In this document: in pieces, positions 1-5,951 of the stretch
Layout: each line of letters starts with the position of its first letter
Numbering within the stretch: the stretch's first letter is position 1
From: Actinomycetota bacterium
Lineage (GTDB): Bacteria > Actinomycetota > Actinomycetes > Actinomycetales > Cellulomonadaceae
NCBI GenBank assembly: GCA_018898235.1
Contig: JAHIJU010000090.1
Span: 1 to 9,808, forward strand
Reading direction: 5' to 3'
Length of the DNA stretch: 9,808 bases
The notes under the pieces: model-generated
What the model saw: only the letters and a program-made list of their open reading frames with translations
What the model was told of the DNA's origin: nothing
The model's database searches: none
Translations under genes and position numbers: made by a program

Positions 1-2
1 AG

Positions 3-262
3 AACATAGGCGCCCGACTCGACCTGCCATCCGGCGTCGAGCCGCTCGACCTGACGTGGCGGACGGTCCTCGTACGGGCGGCTCCGCGCCCACGACAGGC
101 GCGGACCTGCCGCTGTGCCACGGCGGTCCACCGAGTCCGGGAGCTCATCGGGGACGACGACGTCGGGGTCAAGGCCGTTCACATCTACCCCGTCGGTCCC
201 GGTGCGCCCGCGCTCGGCCGCGTCGACACCACGGTCAGCGTCGTCAACGAGTGTCATGGCCC
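3..262 (+). pseudogene. Possible coding remnant, unidentified, 5' end outside window
   Basis: No intact gene is visible here. The reading frame starting at base 3 has G or C at nearly every third position up to about 255 and reads as plausible protein, for example GVEPLDLTWRTVLV near the start and VGVKAVHIYPVGPGAPALGR near bases 168-227. There is no ATG or GTG start before 327. The middle (about bases 90-130) reads as arginine-rich low-quality protein, suggesting an indel. After about 262 the codon bias disappears while the frame stays open to 512, which would run 128 bp into pth on the other strand, so the natural stop seems lost. The HIYPVGPGAPALGR stretch faintly recalls SAVED-type sensor domains, but I cannot support that from sequence alone. 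It could also be chance openness in GC-rich DNA. Confidence 0.3.
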
Positions 263-263
263 C

Positions 264-304
264 ATCCCGTCTCGGTCGGCTCGGCATCCGTCTCGGTCGG
301 CTCG
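264..304. repeat. Two-copy 21-bp-period direct repeat
   Basis: The 17-base word CCGTCTCGGTCGGCTCG occurs at 267-283 and again at 288-304, a period of 21 bases. It lies where the coding character of the left-edge remnant ends, so it may mark the duplication or slippage that disrupted that frame. The rest of the non-genic stretch to 384 is a less GC-rich spacer in which I see no gene. The only structure is a weak hairpin at 372-388 (CTGAC and GTCAG arms, 7-base loop) overlapping the pth stop codon. Confidence 0.55.
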
Positions 305-384
305 AGATGAGAGGCTAGGCGAGACTGTGCACCGGTTCTTCACCAGATGTCCGATTTCACCCAATCGTCACCTGACCGCAGCAG

Positions 385-1002
385 TCAGATCGGGGCGTGA
401 AAACGCTGCTGTGCAGGTTCCAGACCGTCCAGCACGACAGCCTCGGCGGCGTCCGCCGCCCGGTCGAGCACCCAGCCCAGGTCTGCACGCTCGGTGGCGG
501 CGAAGTCCTTGAGCACGAAGTCGGCCGGGTCCTGCCGCCCGGGCGGCCGACCGACGCCCACCCGGACCCGCAGGTAGTCCCTCGATTCGAGGGCCCGGGT
601 GATGTCCCGGAGCCCGTTGTGCCCGCCCTCGCCCCCACCCTGCTTGAGCCGCACCGTGGCGAACGGCAGGTCCAGGTCGTCGTGCACCACGACCACGTGC
701 TGGGCGTCGATCCCGTGGTACCGGGCGAGCGCACCGACCGGACCGCCCGACTGGTTCATGTAGGTGGTGGGCCGGACGAGCAGCGCCCTCGGCCCCGGGA
801 CACCTCCCGGGAGAACCCCCAGACGCACATCGGCGGTGACCGCCTGGGGCCGGCGCCCGAGGGGACCGGCCGCACCGGCGAAGGCCACCCCGGCTCGGCG
901 GGCCAGCTCGTCGAGCACCATCGCTCCGACGTTGTGCCGGTTGCCGGCGTACTGCGGCCCGGGGTTGCCAAGGCCGATAATCAGCCATGGACCGTCGGTC
1001 AC
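385..1002 (-). CDS. pth: Peptidyl-tRNA hydrolase
   Basis: Cytosolic esterase that releases tRNA from peptidyl-tRNAs dropped by stalled ribosomes. The protein is 205 aa, normal for bacterial Pth. Family motifs are intact: GLGNPGPQY at residues 10-18, catalytic His23 in NRHNVG, YMNQSG with Asn83 at 81-86, VVVHDDLDLP with Asp108 at 103-113, and GGGEGGHNGLRDI with Asn129 at 122-134. By family knowledge these correspond to E. coli N10, H20, N68, D93 and N114. The GTG start at 1002 is chosen because AAGGAGG lies five bases upstream and because the protein then begins just before the first beta strand; the open frame reaches further upstream but carries no family sequence there. It follows rplY by 68 bp in the same direction, as in many actinobacteria, and is probably co-transcribed with it. 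Confidence 0.97.
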   Translation of the reverse strand: MTDGPWLIIGLGNPGPQYAGNRHNVGAMVLDELARRAGVAFAGAAGPLGRRPQAVTADVRLGVLPGGVPGPRALLVRPTTYMNQSGGPVGALARYHGIDAQHVVVVHDDLDLPFATVRLKQGGGEGGHNGLRDITRALESRDYLRVRVGVGRPPGRQDPADFVLKDFAATERADLGWVLDRAADAAEAVVLDGLEPAQQRFHAPI

Positions 1003-1024
1003 GACGACCTCCTTCAGACGCCGA

Positions 1025-1047
1025 CACCCGGCCACGTGGGCCGGGTG
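1025..1047 (-). other. Perfect hairpin between rplY and pth
   Basis: CACCCGGCC (1025-1033) and GGCCGGGTG (1039-1047) form a perfect 9-bp GC-rich stem with a 5-base ACGTG loop, placed centrally in the 68-bp gap between the rplY stop and the pth start. No U-tract follows in the transcript direction, so it is not a classic intrinsic terminator. A partial terminator, a processing site or a stabiliser of the upstream rplY message are all possible. It ends about 15 bases before the pth ribosome binding site. Confidence 0.45.
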
Positions 1048-1070
1048 CCGGGTCGGACGGGTGGAGCGGA

Positions 1071-1691
1071 TCAGGCCTTGGCGGCGGCGGACGCGGCGGA
1101 GGCTGCCTCGGCCTCGGCGGCCTCGGCCTCGTCGGCCGCGCGGTCGGCGGCGGACACGGTCGGGACCGACACGGTCAGCACGACGTGCTCGGCCTCGGTC
1201 AGCAGCACGGTGCCGGCCGGCAGCGCGACGTCGCCCGCGTGGATGACGGCGCCCTCTTCGAGGCCCTCGATGGAGATCTCCACGTGGGACGGCAGGTTCG
1301 TGGCCTCGGCCTCGAGCTGCAGCAGCTGGGTCTCGACCACGTGGATGGTGCCGGGGGCCGACTCGCCGATGATGTGGACGGGCACGTCCACCGCGATCTT
1401 CTCGCCGCGCTTCACGATGAGCAGGTCGATGTGCTCGATGACCTGGTGGACCGGCTCGATCTGCACGTCCTTGGCGACGGCCAGGATCGTGTCGCCGTCG
1501 AGCGCGACCTCGAACAGCGCGTTGGTCTGCTTGAGCGCCAGCATCGTCTCGTGGCCCGGGAGGGAGACGTGCAGCGGGTCGCTGCCGTGGCCGTACAGGA
1601 CCGCCGGGATCTGGTGCGCACGGCGCAGACGACGGGCCGCGCCCTTGCCGAACTCGGAACGGGCGGTGGCGGTCAGCAGGGTCTCGGCCAT
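1071..1691 (-). CDS. rplY: 50S ribosomal protein L25/general stress protein Ctc
   Basis: Ribosomal protein of the L25/TL5/Ctc family, which binds 5S rRNA in the large subunit. The protein is 206 aa, the long two-domain (TL5/Ctc) form rather than the short E. coli L25. The N-terminal beta-barrel domain runs over about residues 1-95 (start MAETLLTATARSEFGKGAAR, then RRAHQIPAVLYGHGSDPLHV). The second domain contains VPVHIIGESAP and LEAEATNLPSHVEI. The protein ends in a low-complexity Ala/Glu tail (about 185-206) typical of actinobacterial homologues. The ATG at 1691 is preceded by AAGGAG with five bases spacing. It sits directly upstream of pth on the same strand, the usual pairing. A candidate -10 box TAGGAT lies about 145 bases upstream of the start, and there is a hairpin within the presumed leader. 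Confidence 0.95.
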   Translation of the reverse strand: MAETLLTATARSEFGKGAARRLRRAHQIPAVLYGHGSDPLHVSLPGHETMLALKQTNALFEVALDGDTILAVAKDVQIEPVHQVIEHIDLLIVKRGEKIAVDVPVHIIGESAPGTIHVVETQLLQLEAEATNLPSHVEISIEGLEEGAVIHAGDVALPAGTVLLTEAEHVVLTVSVPTVSAADRAADEAEAAEAEAASAASAAAKA

Positions 1692-1788
1692 GACGGCTCC
1701 TTGTGGGGAAGAGTGAGTTCGGTCCGGCCTCGACGCGGGACGCGGGACGGCGCACGCGGAGGCACCGCCCAGTCGATCACGGAGGGTT

Positions 1789-1804
1789 CGGGCCCTGGGG
1801 CCCG
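1789..1804 (-). other. Leader hairpin upstream of rplY
   Basis: CGGGCCC (1789-1795) and GGGCCCG (1798-1804) form a self-complementary GC-only arm pair. Sterically this is a 6-bp stem with a 4-base loop. It lies about 100 bases before the rplY start, downstream of the candidate promoter. There is no following U-tract. It may be a leader structure or simply a consequence of base composition. Confidence 0.3.
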
Positions 1805-1834
1805 TCCCGCCTCCCTCGCCGAGGCAACCGAACG

Positions 1835-1840
1835 ATCCTA
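1835..1840 (-). promoter_or_regulatory. Candidate -10 element for rplY-pth
   Basis: On the minus strand this reads TAGGAT, a good match to the actinobacterial housekeeping TANNNT -10 box, in DNA otherwise almost devoid of A and T. A -35 match 17 bases upstream is poor (ACGGCA). It would give an rplY leader of roughly 135 nt. Confidence 0.35.
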
Positions 1841-1864
1841 CCGGACGCCGCCCCCCCTGCCGTT

Positions 1865-1884
1865 CCCCCGCCCTGCCCGCGCCC
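1865..1884 (-). promoter_or_regulatory. G-quadruplex-type motif upstream of rplY promoter
   Basis: The minus strand reads GGG-CGC-GGG-CA-GGG-C-GGGGG, four G runs with loops of 3, 2 and 1 bases, which fits the canonical quadruplex pattern. It lies immediately upstream of the candidate rplY -35/-10 region. Function is unknown. Confidence 0.4.
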
Positions 1885-2000
1885 GCCTCCACAGGCGCCC
1901 CTCCCGCCTGCCTTCATCCCCGCCGGCCCGCGAGCTCGGCCCTCTTGGCCCAGTTCGGCCGAGATGTTGGCCGAGCCCGCAGGTGTCAGCCGAACCGGCG

Positions 2001-2053
2001 GGTCCTGGCCGGGGGGCCTGGCCGGGGGTCCTGGCCGGGGGTCCTTGGCCGGC
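2001..2053. repeat. 13-bp tandem repeat, four copies
   Basis: On the plus strand GGTCCTGGCCGGG (2001-2013), GGGCCTGGCCGGG (2014-2026), GGTCCTGGCCGGG (2027-2039) and the 14-base variant GGTCCTTGGCCGGC (2040-2053) lie head to tail. Two further copies of CGGGGCCCGGCG follow towards 2080. The array begins about 35 bases past the stop codon of the nuclease gene. The period is not a multiple of three and no gene spans it. Confidence 0.8.
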
Positions 2054-2088
2054 GGGGCCCGGCGAGGCGGGGCCCGGCGCGGCGGAGG

Positions 2089-3015
2089 TCAGGGGCGGAG
2101 CTCTCGGCGGGGGGTCAGGGGGAGATCGGGGGGCAGGAGACCACGCACCCGACGGGCGATGTCGGCGGGATCCCGCAGATCCTCCTTGGTGAGGCGCAGC
2201 ACGGTCCACCCTGCTTCGACGATGGCGTCATGGCGCCGCTTCTCCCGGACGAGCGAGTCCGGCTCGAGGTACTTGACCCGTCCGTCGTACTCGATCAGCA
2301 GTCGCCACTGGGGCAGGCCGAGGTCGGCCCAGAACACGCCGAGCCTCGTCGTCACCGGTACCTGGGTCGCGGGCGCTGGCAGCCCGGCGAGCAGGAGTGC
2401 GAACCGGGTGGCCGTCTCCGGTGCCGATTCGGCGCCACCGTCGGCGTACGCCACGACGGCCCGAGCCCGGGCCACACCGCTGCGACCCGCCAACGGCTCC
2501 AGCAGCGCGGCCATGTCCTCGCGTCGAGCGCCCGCCCGCAGCGCTGCGTCGGCCACCACCAGGGCCTCGAGCGGTCCCGAGCTCCTTGCGCAGTCGACTG
2601 CTGTGAGGGCCAGGTCGGTGACCGGAAGCGCGCCGACCTCGGCGAGGTGCTGCCCGTCGAGCTCGCCGGTGTGCCTGGCCACCGTCCTGTCCCGGGTCGA
2701 TCCCGGGCGACCGGGCTGACGCAGGTGCGTCGACTCCGGCACCCGCCAGACCGGCAGACCCCAGACCAGCGCGGCGGACTGGTGGCTGAACCAGTGCGGC
2801 CCCGTCAACCGCTGGTGGACCGCGACGATGCGGGCGAGCGCGCGCTCGCGCCCCGAGGCCGCGCGCGCTGCGGGCAGATAGGCACCGAAGCACAGCCGTT
2901 CCCACTGTCCGCTCCGCATCCGAGCGGCCACCGTCGAGCCCAGGTGATCCCGAGCCAGCAGAACCGTGGGGAGCGGGGACGGAGCGGGCGCGACGGCCCC
3001 CGGGCGTGCTGACAT
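2089..3015 (-). CDS. DUF559/Vsr-like putative endonuclease with AbiEi-type N-terminus
   Basis: A 308-aa protein of a lineage-specific actinobacterial type; true substrate unknown. The N-terminus (about 15-50: LPTVLLARDHLG, then RSGQWERLCFGAYLP) resembles the winged-helix domain of AbiEi-family antitoxins. The C-terminus (about 225-285) carries the DUF559/Vsr-like nuclease pattern: FWADLGLPQ with Asp231, LLIEYDGRVKY with Glu242/Asp244, REKRRHDAIVEAGW at 257-270, then VLRLTKEDL. This resembles a PD-(D/E)XK-like core and suggests DNA cleavage, but activity is inference. The ATG at 3015 has GGGAG nine bases upstream; an in-frame start further out would only add Gly/Trp-rich low-complexity residues. 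No toxin partner (AbiEii nucleotidyltransferase) is adjacent. The gene occupies the position of lpqT in the M. tuberculosis rplY-prs cluster and is flanked by tandem repeats on both sides. Confidence 0.8.
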   Translation of the reverse strand: MSARPGAVAPAPSPLPTVLLARDHLGSTVAARMRSGQWERLCFGAYLPAARAASGRERALARIVAVHQRLTGPHWFSHQSAALVWGLPVWRVPESTHLRQPGRPGSTRDRTVARHTGELDGQHLAEVGALPVTDLALTAVDCARSSGPLEALVVADAALRAGARREDMAALLEPLAGRSGVARARAVVAYADGGAESAPETATRFALLLAGLPAPATQVPVTTRLGVFWADLGLPQWRLLIEYDGRVKYLEPDSLVREKRRHDAIVEAGWTVLRLTKEDLRDPADIARRVRGLLPPDLPLTPRRELRP

Positions 3016-3024
3016 CCGACAAGA

Positions 3025-3056
3025 CTCCCCCCCGCAGCCCCCTCCCCCCGAGGCCC
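3025..3056 (-). promoter_or_regulatory. G-quadruplex-type runs overlapping the nuclease ribosome binding site
   Basis: On the minus strand the G runs are three (3056-3054), six (3049-3044), five (3042-3038) and seven (3033-3027), separated by loops of 4, 1 and 4 bases. The last run is part of the ribosome binding site GGGAG (3029-3025), nine bases before the ATG at 3015. Folding of the mRNA here would mask the start region. The motif is seen directly; regulation is inferred. Confidence 0.5.
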
Positions 3057-3187
3057 ACCAGGACAACCACCACACCCCCGGCGCCTGAGGACGGCTCACC
3101 CCGCCCAGCCCACGCACTCCCCCCAAGCCCGCGCGCTCTCTGCCCTTCCCAGCCGCGGCCCGCCCCGTTCGGCCAACCCTCGCGATC

Positions 3188-3207
3188 TCGGCTCAGATCT
3201 CAGCCGA
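3188..3207. promoter_or_regulatory. 20-bp near-perfect palindrome
   Basis: TCGGCTCAGATCTCAGCCGA is a palindrome broken only by one symmetric C/C mismatch pair (3194 and 3201). A second exact palindrome CTCGGCCGAG follows at 3218-3227, joined to the start of the 50-bp repeats. It could be a protein-binding operator or part of a transcript hairpin. Confidence 0.4.
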
Positions 3208-3220
3208 TTCGGCGCAACTC

Positions 3221-3347
3221 GGCCGAGGCCACCGACTGGGGCGGGGCGGGAGGACGAGATGGGGAGACCCGGCCGAGGCCACCGGCTGGGGCGGGGCGGG
3301 AGGACGAGATGGGGAGACTCGACCGAGGCCACCGACTGGGGCGGGGC
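3221..3347. repeat. 50-bp tandem repeat, about 2.5 copies
   Basis: Copy one (3221-3270) and copy two (3271-3320) differ at only two positions (3235/3285 and 3269/3319). A partial third copy (3321-3346) has one change near its start. Each unit runs GGCCGAGGCCACCG, a GGGG-C-GGGG-C-GGG core, AGGACGAGAT and GGGGAGA. On the plus strand copy one has 26 G to 13 C. The 50-bp period excludes a coding repeat, and there are no spacers as in CRISPR. This looks like a minisatellite (VNTR) in the 3' region of prs. Confidence 0.92.
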
Positions 3348-3446
3348 TGCGGGCTCAGGTGGGGCGGCGGAGCTGGGGCCGGGCGGCCGGGGTGGGCTGG
3401 GGCGGCCGGGCCGGGAGGGCGCGGTAGGGCTGCCGGGCAGGCACGG

Positions 3447-4430
3447 TCAGGCGTTGCCCTCGAAGAGTGAGGTCACCGAGCCGTCGTCGAAGACCTCGCG
3501 GATGGCGCGGGCGATGATGGGCGCGATCGACAGGACCGTGAGGCCGGCGAAGCGGTGCTCCTCGGGGATGGGCAGCGTGTCGGTGATGACGATCTCGCGG
3601 GCGCCGGACTGCTGCAGGCGCTCGCACGCGGGGTCGGACAGCACACCGTGGGTCGCGGCGACGATGACGTCCTTGGCCCCGGCGGCCATGACCACCCGGA
3701 CCGCCTCGGAGATCGTCCCGGCGGTGTCGATGAGGTCGTCGACCAGCACGCACGTCTTGCCCTCGACGTCACCGACCACCCGGTTGGCCACCGCCTTGTT
3801 GGGCGTGCGGATGTCGCGGGTCTTGTGCACGAAGGCGAGCGGTCCGCCGCCGAGCTTGGCCGCCCACTGCTCGGCCACCCGGATGCGGCCGGCGTCGGGC
3901 GAGACGACGGTGACGTTCTGGGTGTCCACCCGCGTGCGGACGTACTCCACGAGGACCGGCTGGGCCCACAGGTGGTCGACCGGACCGTCGAAGAACCCCT
4001 GGATCTGCGCGGCGTGCAGGTCGACGCTCATGATGCGGTCGGCGCCGGCCGTCTTGAACAGGTCGCACATCAGACGGGCCGAGATCGGCTCGCGGCCCCG
4101 GTGCTTCTTGTCCTGCCGGGCGTAGCCGAAGAACGGGGCGACCACGGTGATCGTCTTGACCGACGCCCGCTTGAGGGCGTCGACCATGAGCAGCTGCTCC
4201 ATGATCCACTGGTTGATCGGCGAGGCGTGCGACTGCAGGACGAACGCGTCGGAGCCGCGCACCGACTCGACGAACCGGGTGTAGATCTCGCCGTTGGCGA
4301 AGTCGTAGGCCGTGGTGGGCACGAGCTGGATGCCCAGGTGGTCCGCGACGTCCTCGGCCAGCTCGGGGTGGGCCCGGCTCGAGACCAGCACCAACCGCTT
4401 CTCGCTGTCGACCGTGACGAGACCGGTCAT
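3447..4430 (-). CDS. prs: Ribose-phosphate pyrophosphokinase (PRPP synthase)
   Basis: Converts ribose 5-phosphate and ATP to PRPP, the precursor for purines, pyrimidines, His, Trp and NAD, and in actinobacteria also for decaprenyl-phosphoryl ribose and arabinose. The protein is 327 aa, the usual length of class I enzymes. It contains YDFANGEIYTRF (42-53), the flexible ATP-binding loop YARQDKKHRGREPISARL (103-120), DLHAAQIQGFFD with His139 (137-148), SPDAGRIRVAE (177-187), catalytic-loop residues Lys203 and Arg205, and the PRPP-binding signature VLVDDLIDTAGTI (228-240). The ATG at 4430 overlaps the glmU stop codon as ATGA, so translation is probably coupled and the two genes form one operon. 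The protein ends normally (FEGNA) and is followed by a long repeat-bearing spacer. Confidence 0.98.
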   Translation of the reverse strand: MTGLVTVDSEKRLVLVSSRAHPELAEDVADHLGIQLVPTTAYDFANGEIYTRFVESVRGSDAFVLQSHASPINQWIMEQLLMVDALKRASVKTITVVAPFFGYARQDKKHRGREPISARLMCDLFKTAGADRIMSVDLHAAQIQGFFDGPVDHLWAQPVLVEYVRTRVDTQNVTVVSPDAGRIRVAEQWAAKLGGGPLAFVHKTRDIRTPNKAVANRVVGDVEGKTCVLVDDLIDTAGTISEAVRVVMAAGAKDVIVAATHGVLSDPACERLQQSGAREIVITDTLPIPEEHRFAGLTVLSIAPIIARAIREVFDDGSVTSLFEGNA

Positions 4431-5911
4431 CGGTCGTTCTCCGTTTCGTGGGTGCTGCTCGGATCGTCGGGCTCGGCTGACCGGGCCCGTTCGGCCGCCT
4501 GCGCGGCGGGGGTGCCGGGGCGGGCCCGCTTGACCCAGCCCTCGATGTTGCGCTGGGTGCCCTGGCTGACGCCGAGCGCGCCGGCGGGCACATCACGCCG
4601 GATCACGCTGCCGGCACCGGTGTAGGCGCCGTCACCGACCACGACCGGGGCGACGAACATGTTGTCGGCACCCGTACGGGCGTACGAGCCGATCACCGTG
4701 CGGTGCTTGTGGACGCCGTCGTAGTTGACCGTCACGGATGCCGCACCGATGTTGGTCTCGACGCCGATCTCGGCGTCCCCCACGTACGAGAGGTGCGGCA
4801 CCTTGGACCCGCGGCCGATGGTCGCGTTCTTGGTCTCGACGAACGTGCCGATCTTGCCGTGCTCGCCCAGGATCGTGCCCGGCCGCAGGTAGGCGAACGG
4901 GCCGACGCTCGCACCGGCACCGATGACGGCGTCCGAGCCGTGCGTGCGCACGATCGACGCCCCCTCCCCCACCTCGACGTTGGTGAGCGTGGTGTCCGGG
5001 CCGATCCGCGCACCCGACGCGACGGAGGTCGCGCCGTGCAGCTGGGTGCCGGGCAGCAGGGTGACGTCCGGGGCCAGGTCGACGTCGACGTCGACCCAGG
5101 TGGTGGCCGGGTCGACGACCGTGACACCGGCCCGCATCCAGTCCTCGACCGTGCGGCGGTTGAGCTCGGCGCCCAGACGCGCGAGCTGGACCCGGTCGTT
5201 GACCCCTTCGACCGACATGACGTCGTCGGTGCGCAGCGCACGGACGTGACCGCCGTCGGCGCGGGCCAGGGCCAGCACATCGGTGAGGTAGAGCTCGCCC
5301 TGCGCATTGCTCCGGTCGATCCGGGCGAGCGAGCGGCGCAGCACCGCGGCGTCGAAGACGTAGACCGACGTGTTGATCTCGTCGACCGCGCGCTGGGCCT
5401 CGTCAGCGTCGCGCTCCTCGACGACGGCGAGCACGTCACCGGTGCCGGCCTCCCGCAGCACCCGGCCGTAGCCCGTCGGGTCGGGGACGACGGTGGTCAG
5501 GACGGTGACCGCGTTGGCGTCACCGTGGTGGGCCGCGAGGAGCTCGGCGATCGTGCCGGCGTCCAGCAGCGGGACGTCGCCGGCCAGGACGACGACCGCA
5601 CCGGTGAGCGTCCCGAGCCCGTCCAGCGCGTCGAGCGCGACCTGGACGGCGCGGCCGGTCCCCGGCACGTCGTCCTGGTCGACCAGAAGGACGTCCGGGT
5701 CGACGACCAGCACGTGCTCGGCCACCGCGGCCCGGCCGTGCCGTACGACGACGGCCAGCCGCTCGGGCGCGAGCGCACGTGCCGCGGTGAGCACATGCCC
5801 CACCAGGCTGCGTCCGCCGATCTCGTGCAGCACCTTGGGGGTGGCCGAACGCATCCGAGTTCCTTCGCCCGCAGCCAGGACGACGACTGCAGCCGGGCGG
5901 GGGATCGTCAC
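4427..5911 (-). CDS. glmU: Bifunctional N-acetylglucosamine-1-phosphate uridyltransferase/glucosamine-1-phosphate acetyltransferase
   Basis: Makes UDP-N-acetylglucosamine for peptidoglycan and other glycans in the cytosol. The protein is 494 aa, as in other actinobacteria. Uridyltransferase domain (about 1-255): LAAGEGTRMRSATPKVLHEI (12-31), GTGRAV (84-89, where many homologues have GTGHA), VLAGDVPLL with Mg-binding Asp112, DPTGYGRVLRE (144-154), EINTSVYVF (178-186), NAQGELYLTD (202-211), SVEGVNDR with Asn238. Left-handed beta-helix acetyltransferase domain (about 265-465): YLRPG with Arg343, ETKNATIG with Lys361, VPHLSYVGDAEIG with His373 and Tyr376, VNYDGVHKHRT (395-405), then SQGTQRNIEGW and an acidic/Ser-rich tail. 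The GTG start at 5911 has GAGGAG ten bases upstream. Stop overlaps the prs start. Confidence 0.98.
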   Translation of the reverse strand: MTIPRPAAVVVLAAGEGTRMRSATPKVLHEIGGRSLVGHVLTAARALAPERLAVVVRHGRAAVAEHVLVVDPDVLLVDQDDVPGTGRAVQVALDALDGLGTLTGAVVVLAGDVPLLDAGTIAELLAAHHGDANAVTVLTTVVPDPTGYGRVLREAGTGDVLAVVEERDADEAQRAVDEINTSVYVFDAAVLRRSLARIDRSNAQGELYLTDVLALARADGGHVRALRTDDVMSVEGVNDRVQLARLGAELNRRTVEDWMRAGVTVVDPATTWVDVDVDLAPDVTLLPGTQLHGATSVASGARIGPDTTLTNVEVGEGASIVRTHGSDAVIGAGASVGPFAYLRPGTILGEHGKIGTFVETKNATIGRGSKVPHLSYVGDAEIGVETNIGAASVTVNYDGVHKHRTVIGSYARTGADNMFVAPVVVGDGAYTGAGSVIRRDVPAGALGVSQGTQRNIEGWVKRARPGTPAAQAAERARSAEPDDPSSTHETENDR

Positions 5912-5951
5912 CGTTGTTGCGCTCCTCGCGATCGTCCCCGCGCTGAGACCG

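Larger units (their letters stand above)
1692..2088 (-). other. 397-bp non-coding spacer between nuclease gene and rplY
   Basis: No credible gene is seen on either strand; the open frames here are low-complexity Pro/Arg/Gly products of strand-biased GC-rich DNA. Reading in the transcription direction (right to left), it holds 13-bp C-rich tandem repeats just after the nuclease stop, then inverted repeats of the CTCGGCC/GGCCGAG type (arms GCTCGGCC at 1934-1941 and GGCCGAGC at 1969-1976, with a further GGCCGAG inside), then a G-rich block (about 1930-1845), a candidate -10 element, and the rplY leader with a hairpin. Confidence 0.7.
3016..3446 (-). other. 431-bp non-coding spacer between prs and nuclease gene
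   Basis: No credible gene is seen. In the direction of transcription it contains a C-rich, G-poor transcript zone just after the prs stop (about 3420-3235, including the 50-bp tandem repeats), then palindromic CTCGGC/GCCGAG sequences (about 3188-3227), then a G-rich zone (about 3175-3025) ending at the nuclease ribosome binding site. No AT-rich promoter box and no stem plus U-tract terminator are evident. The plus strand from 3371 to 3420 also repeats the word GGGCGGCCGGG in slightly shifted forms. Confidence 0.7.

Noticed and set aside
397..1716. Long plus-strand open frame (439 codons) opposite pth and rplY
   Set aside because: It is the antisense shadow of two well-recognised minus-strand genes; its protein has no family features and arises from GC-rich codon bias.
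2089..3015. Type IV toxin-antitoxin pair (AbiEi/AbiEii)
   Set aside because: Only the AbiEi-like N-terminal domain is seen, fused to a nuclease-like domain; no nucleotidyltransferase toxin gene lies next to it.
3016..3126. N-terminal extension of the nuclease protein
   Set aside because: The added residues are Gly/Trp-rich low complexity from the G-run region, and the ATG at 3015 has a suitable ribosome binding site.
3221..3347. CRISPR array
   Set aside because: The 50-bp units are directly contiguous with no unique spacers, and no cas genes are present.
1692..3446. Mobile element or integrative island around the nuclease gene
   Set aside because: No transposase, integrase, terminal inverted repeats or target-site duplication could be found; the flanking tandem repeats differ in sequence and unit length.
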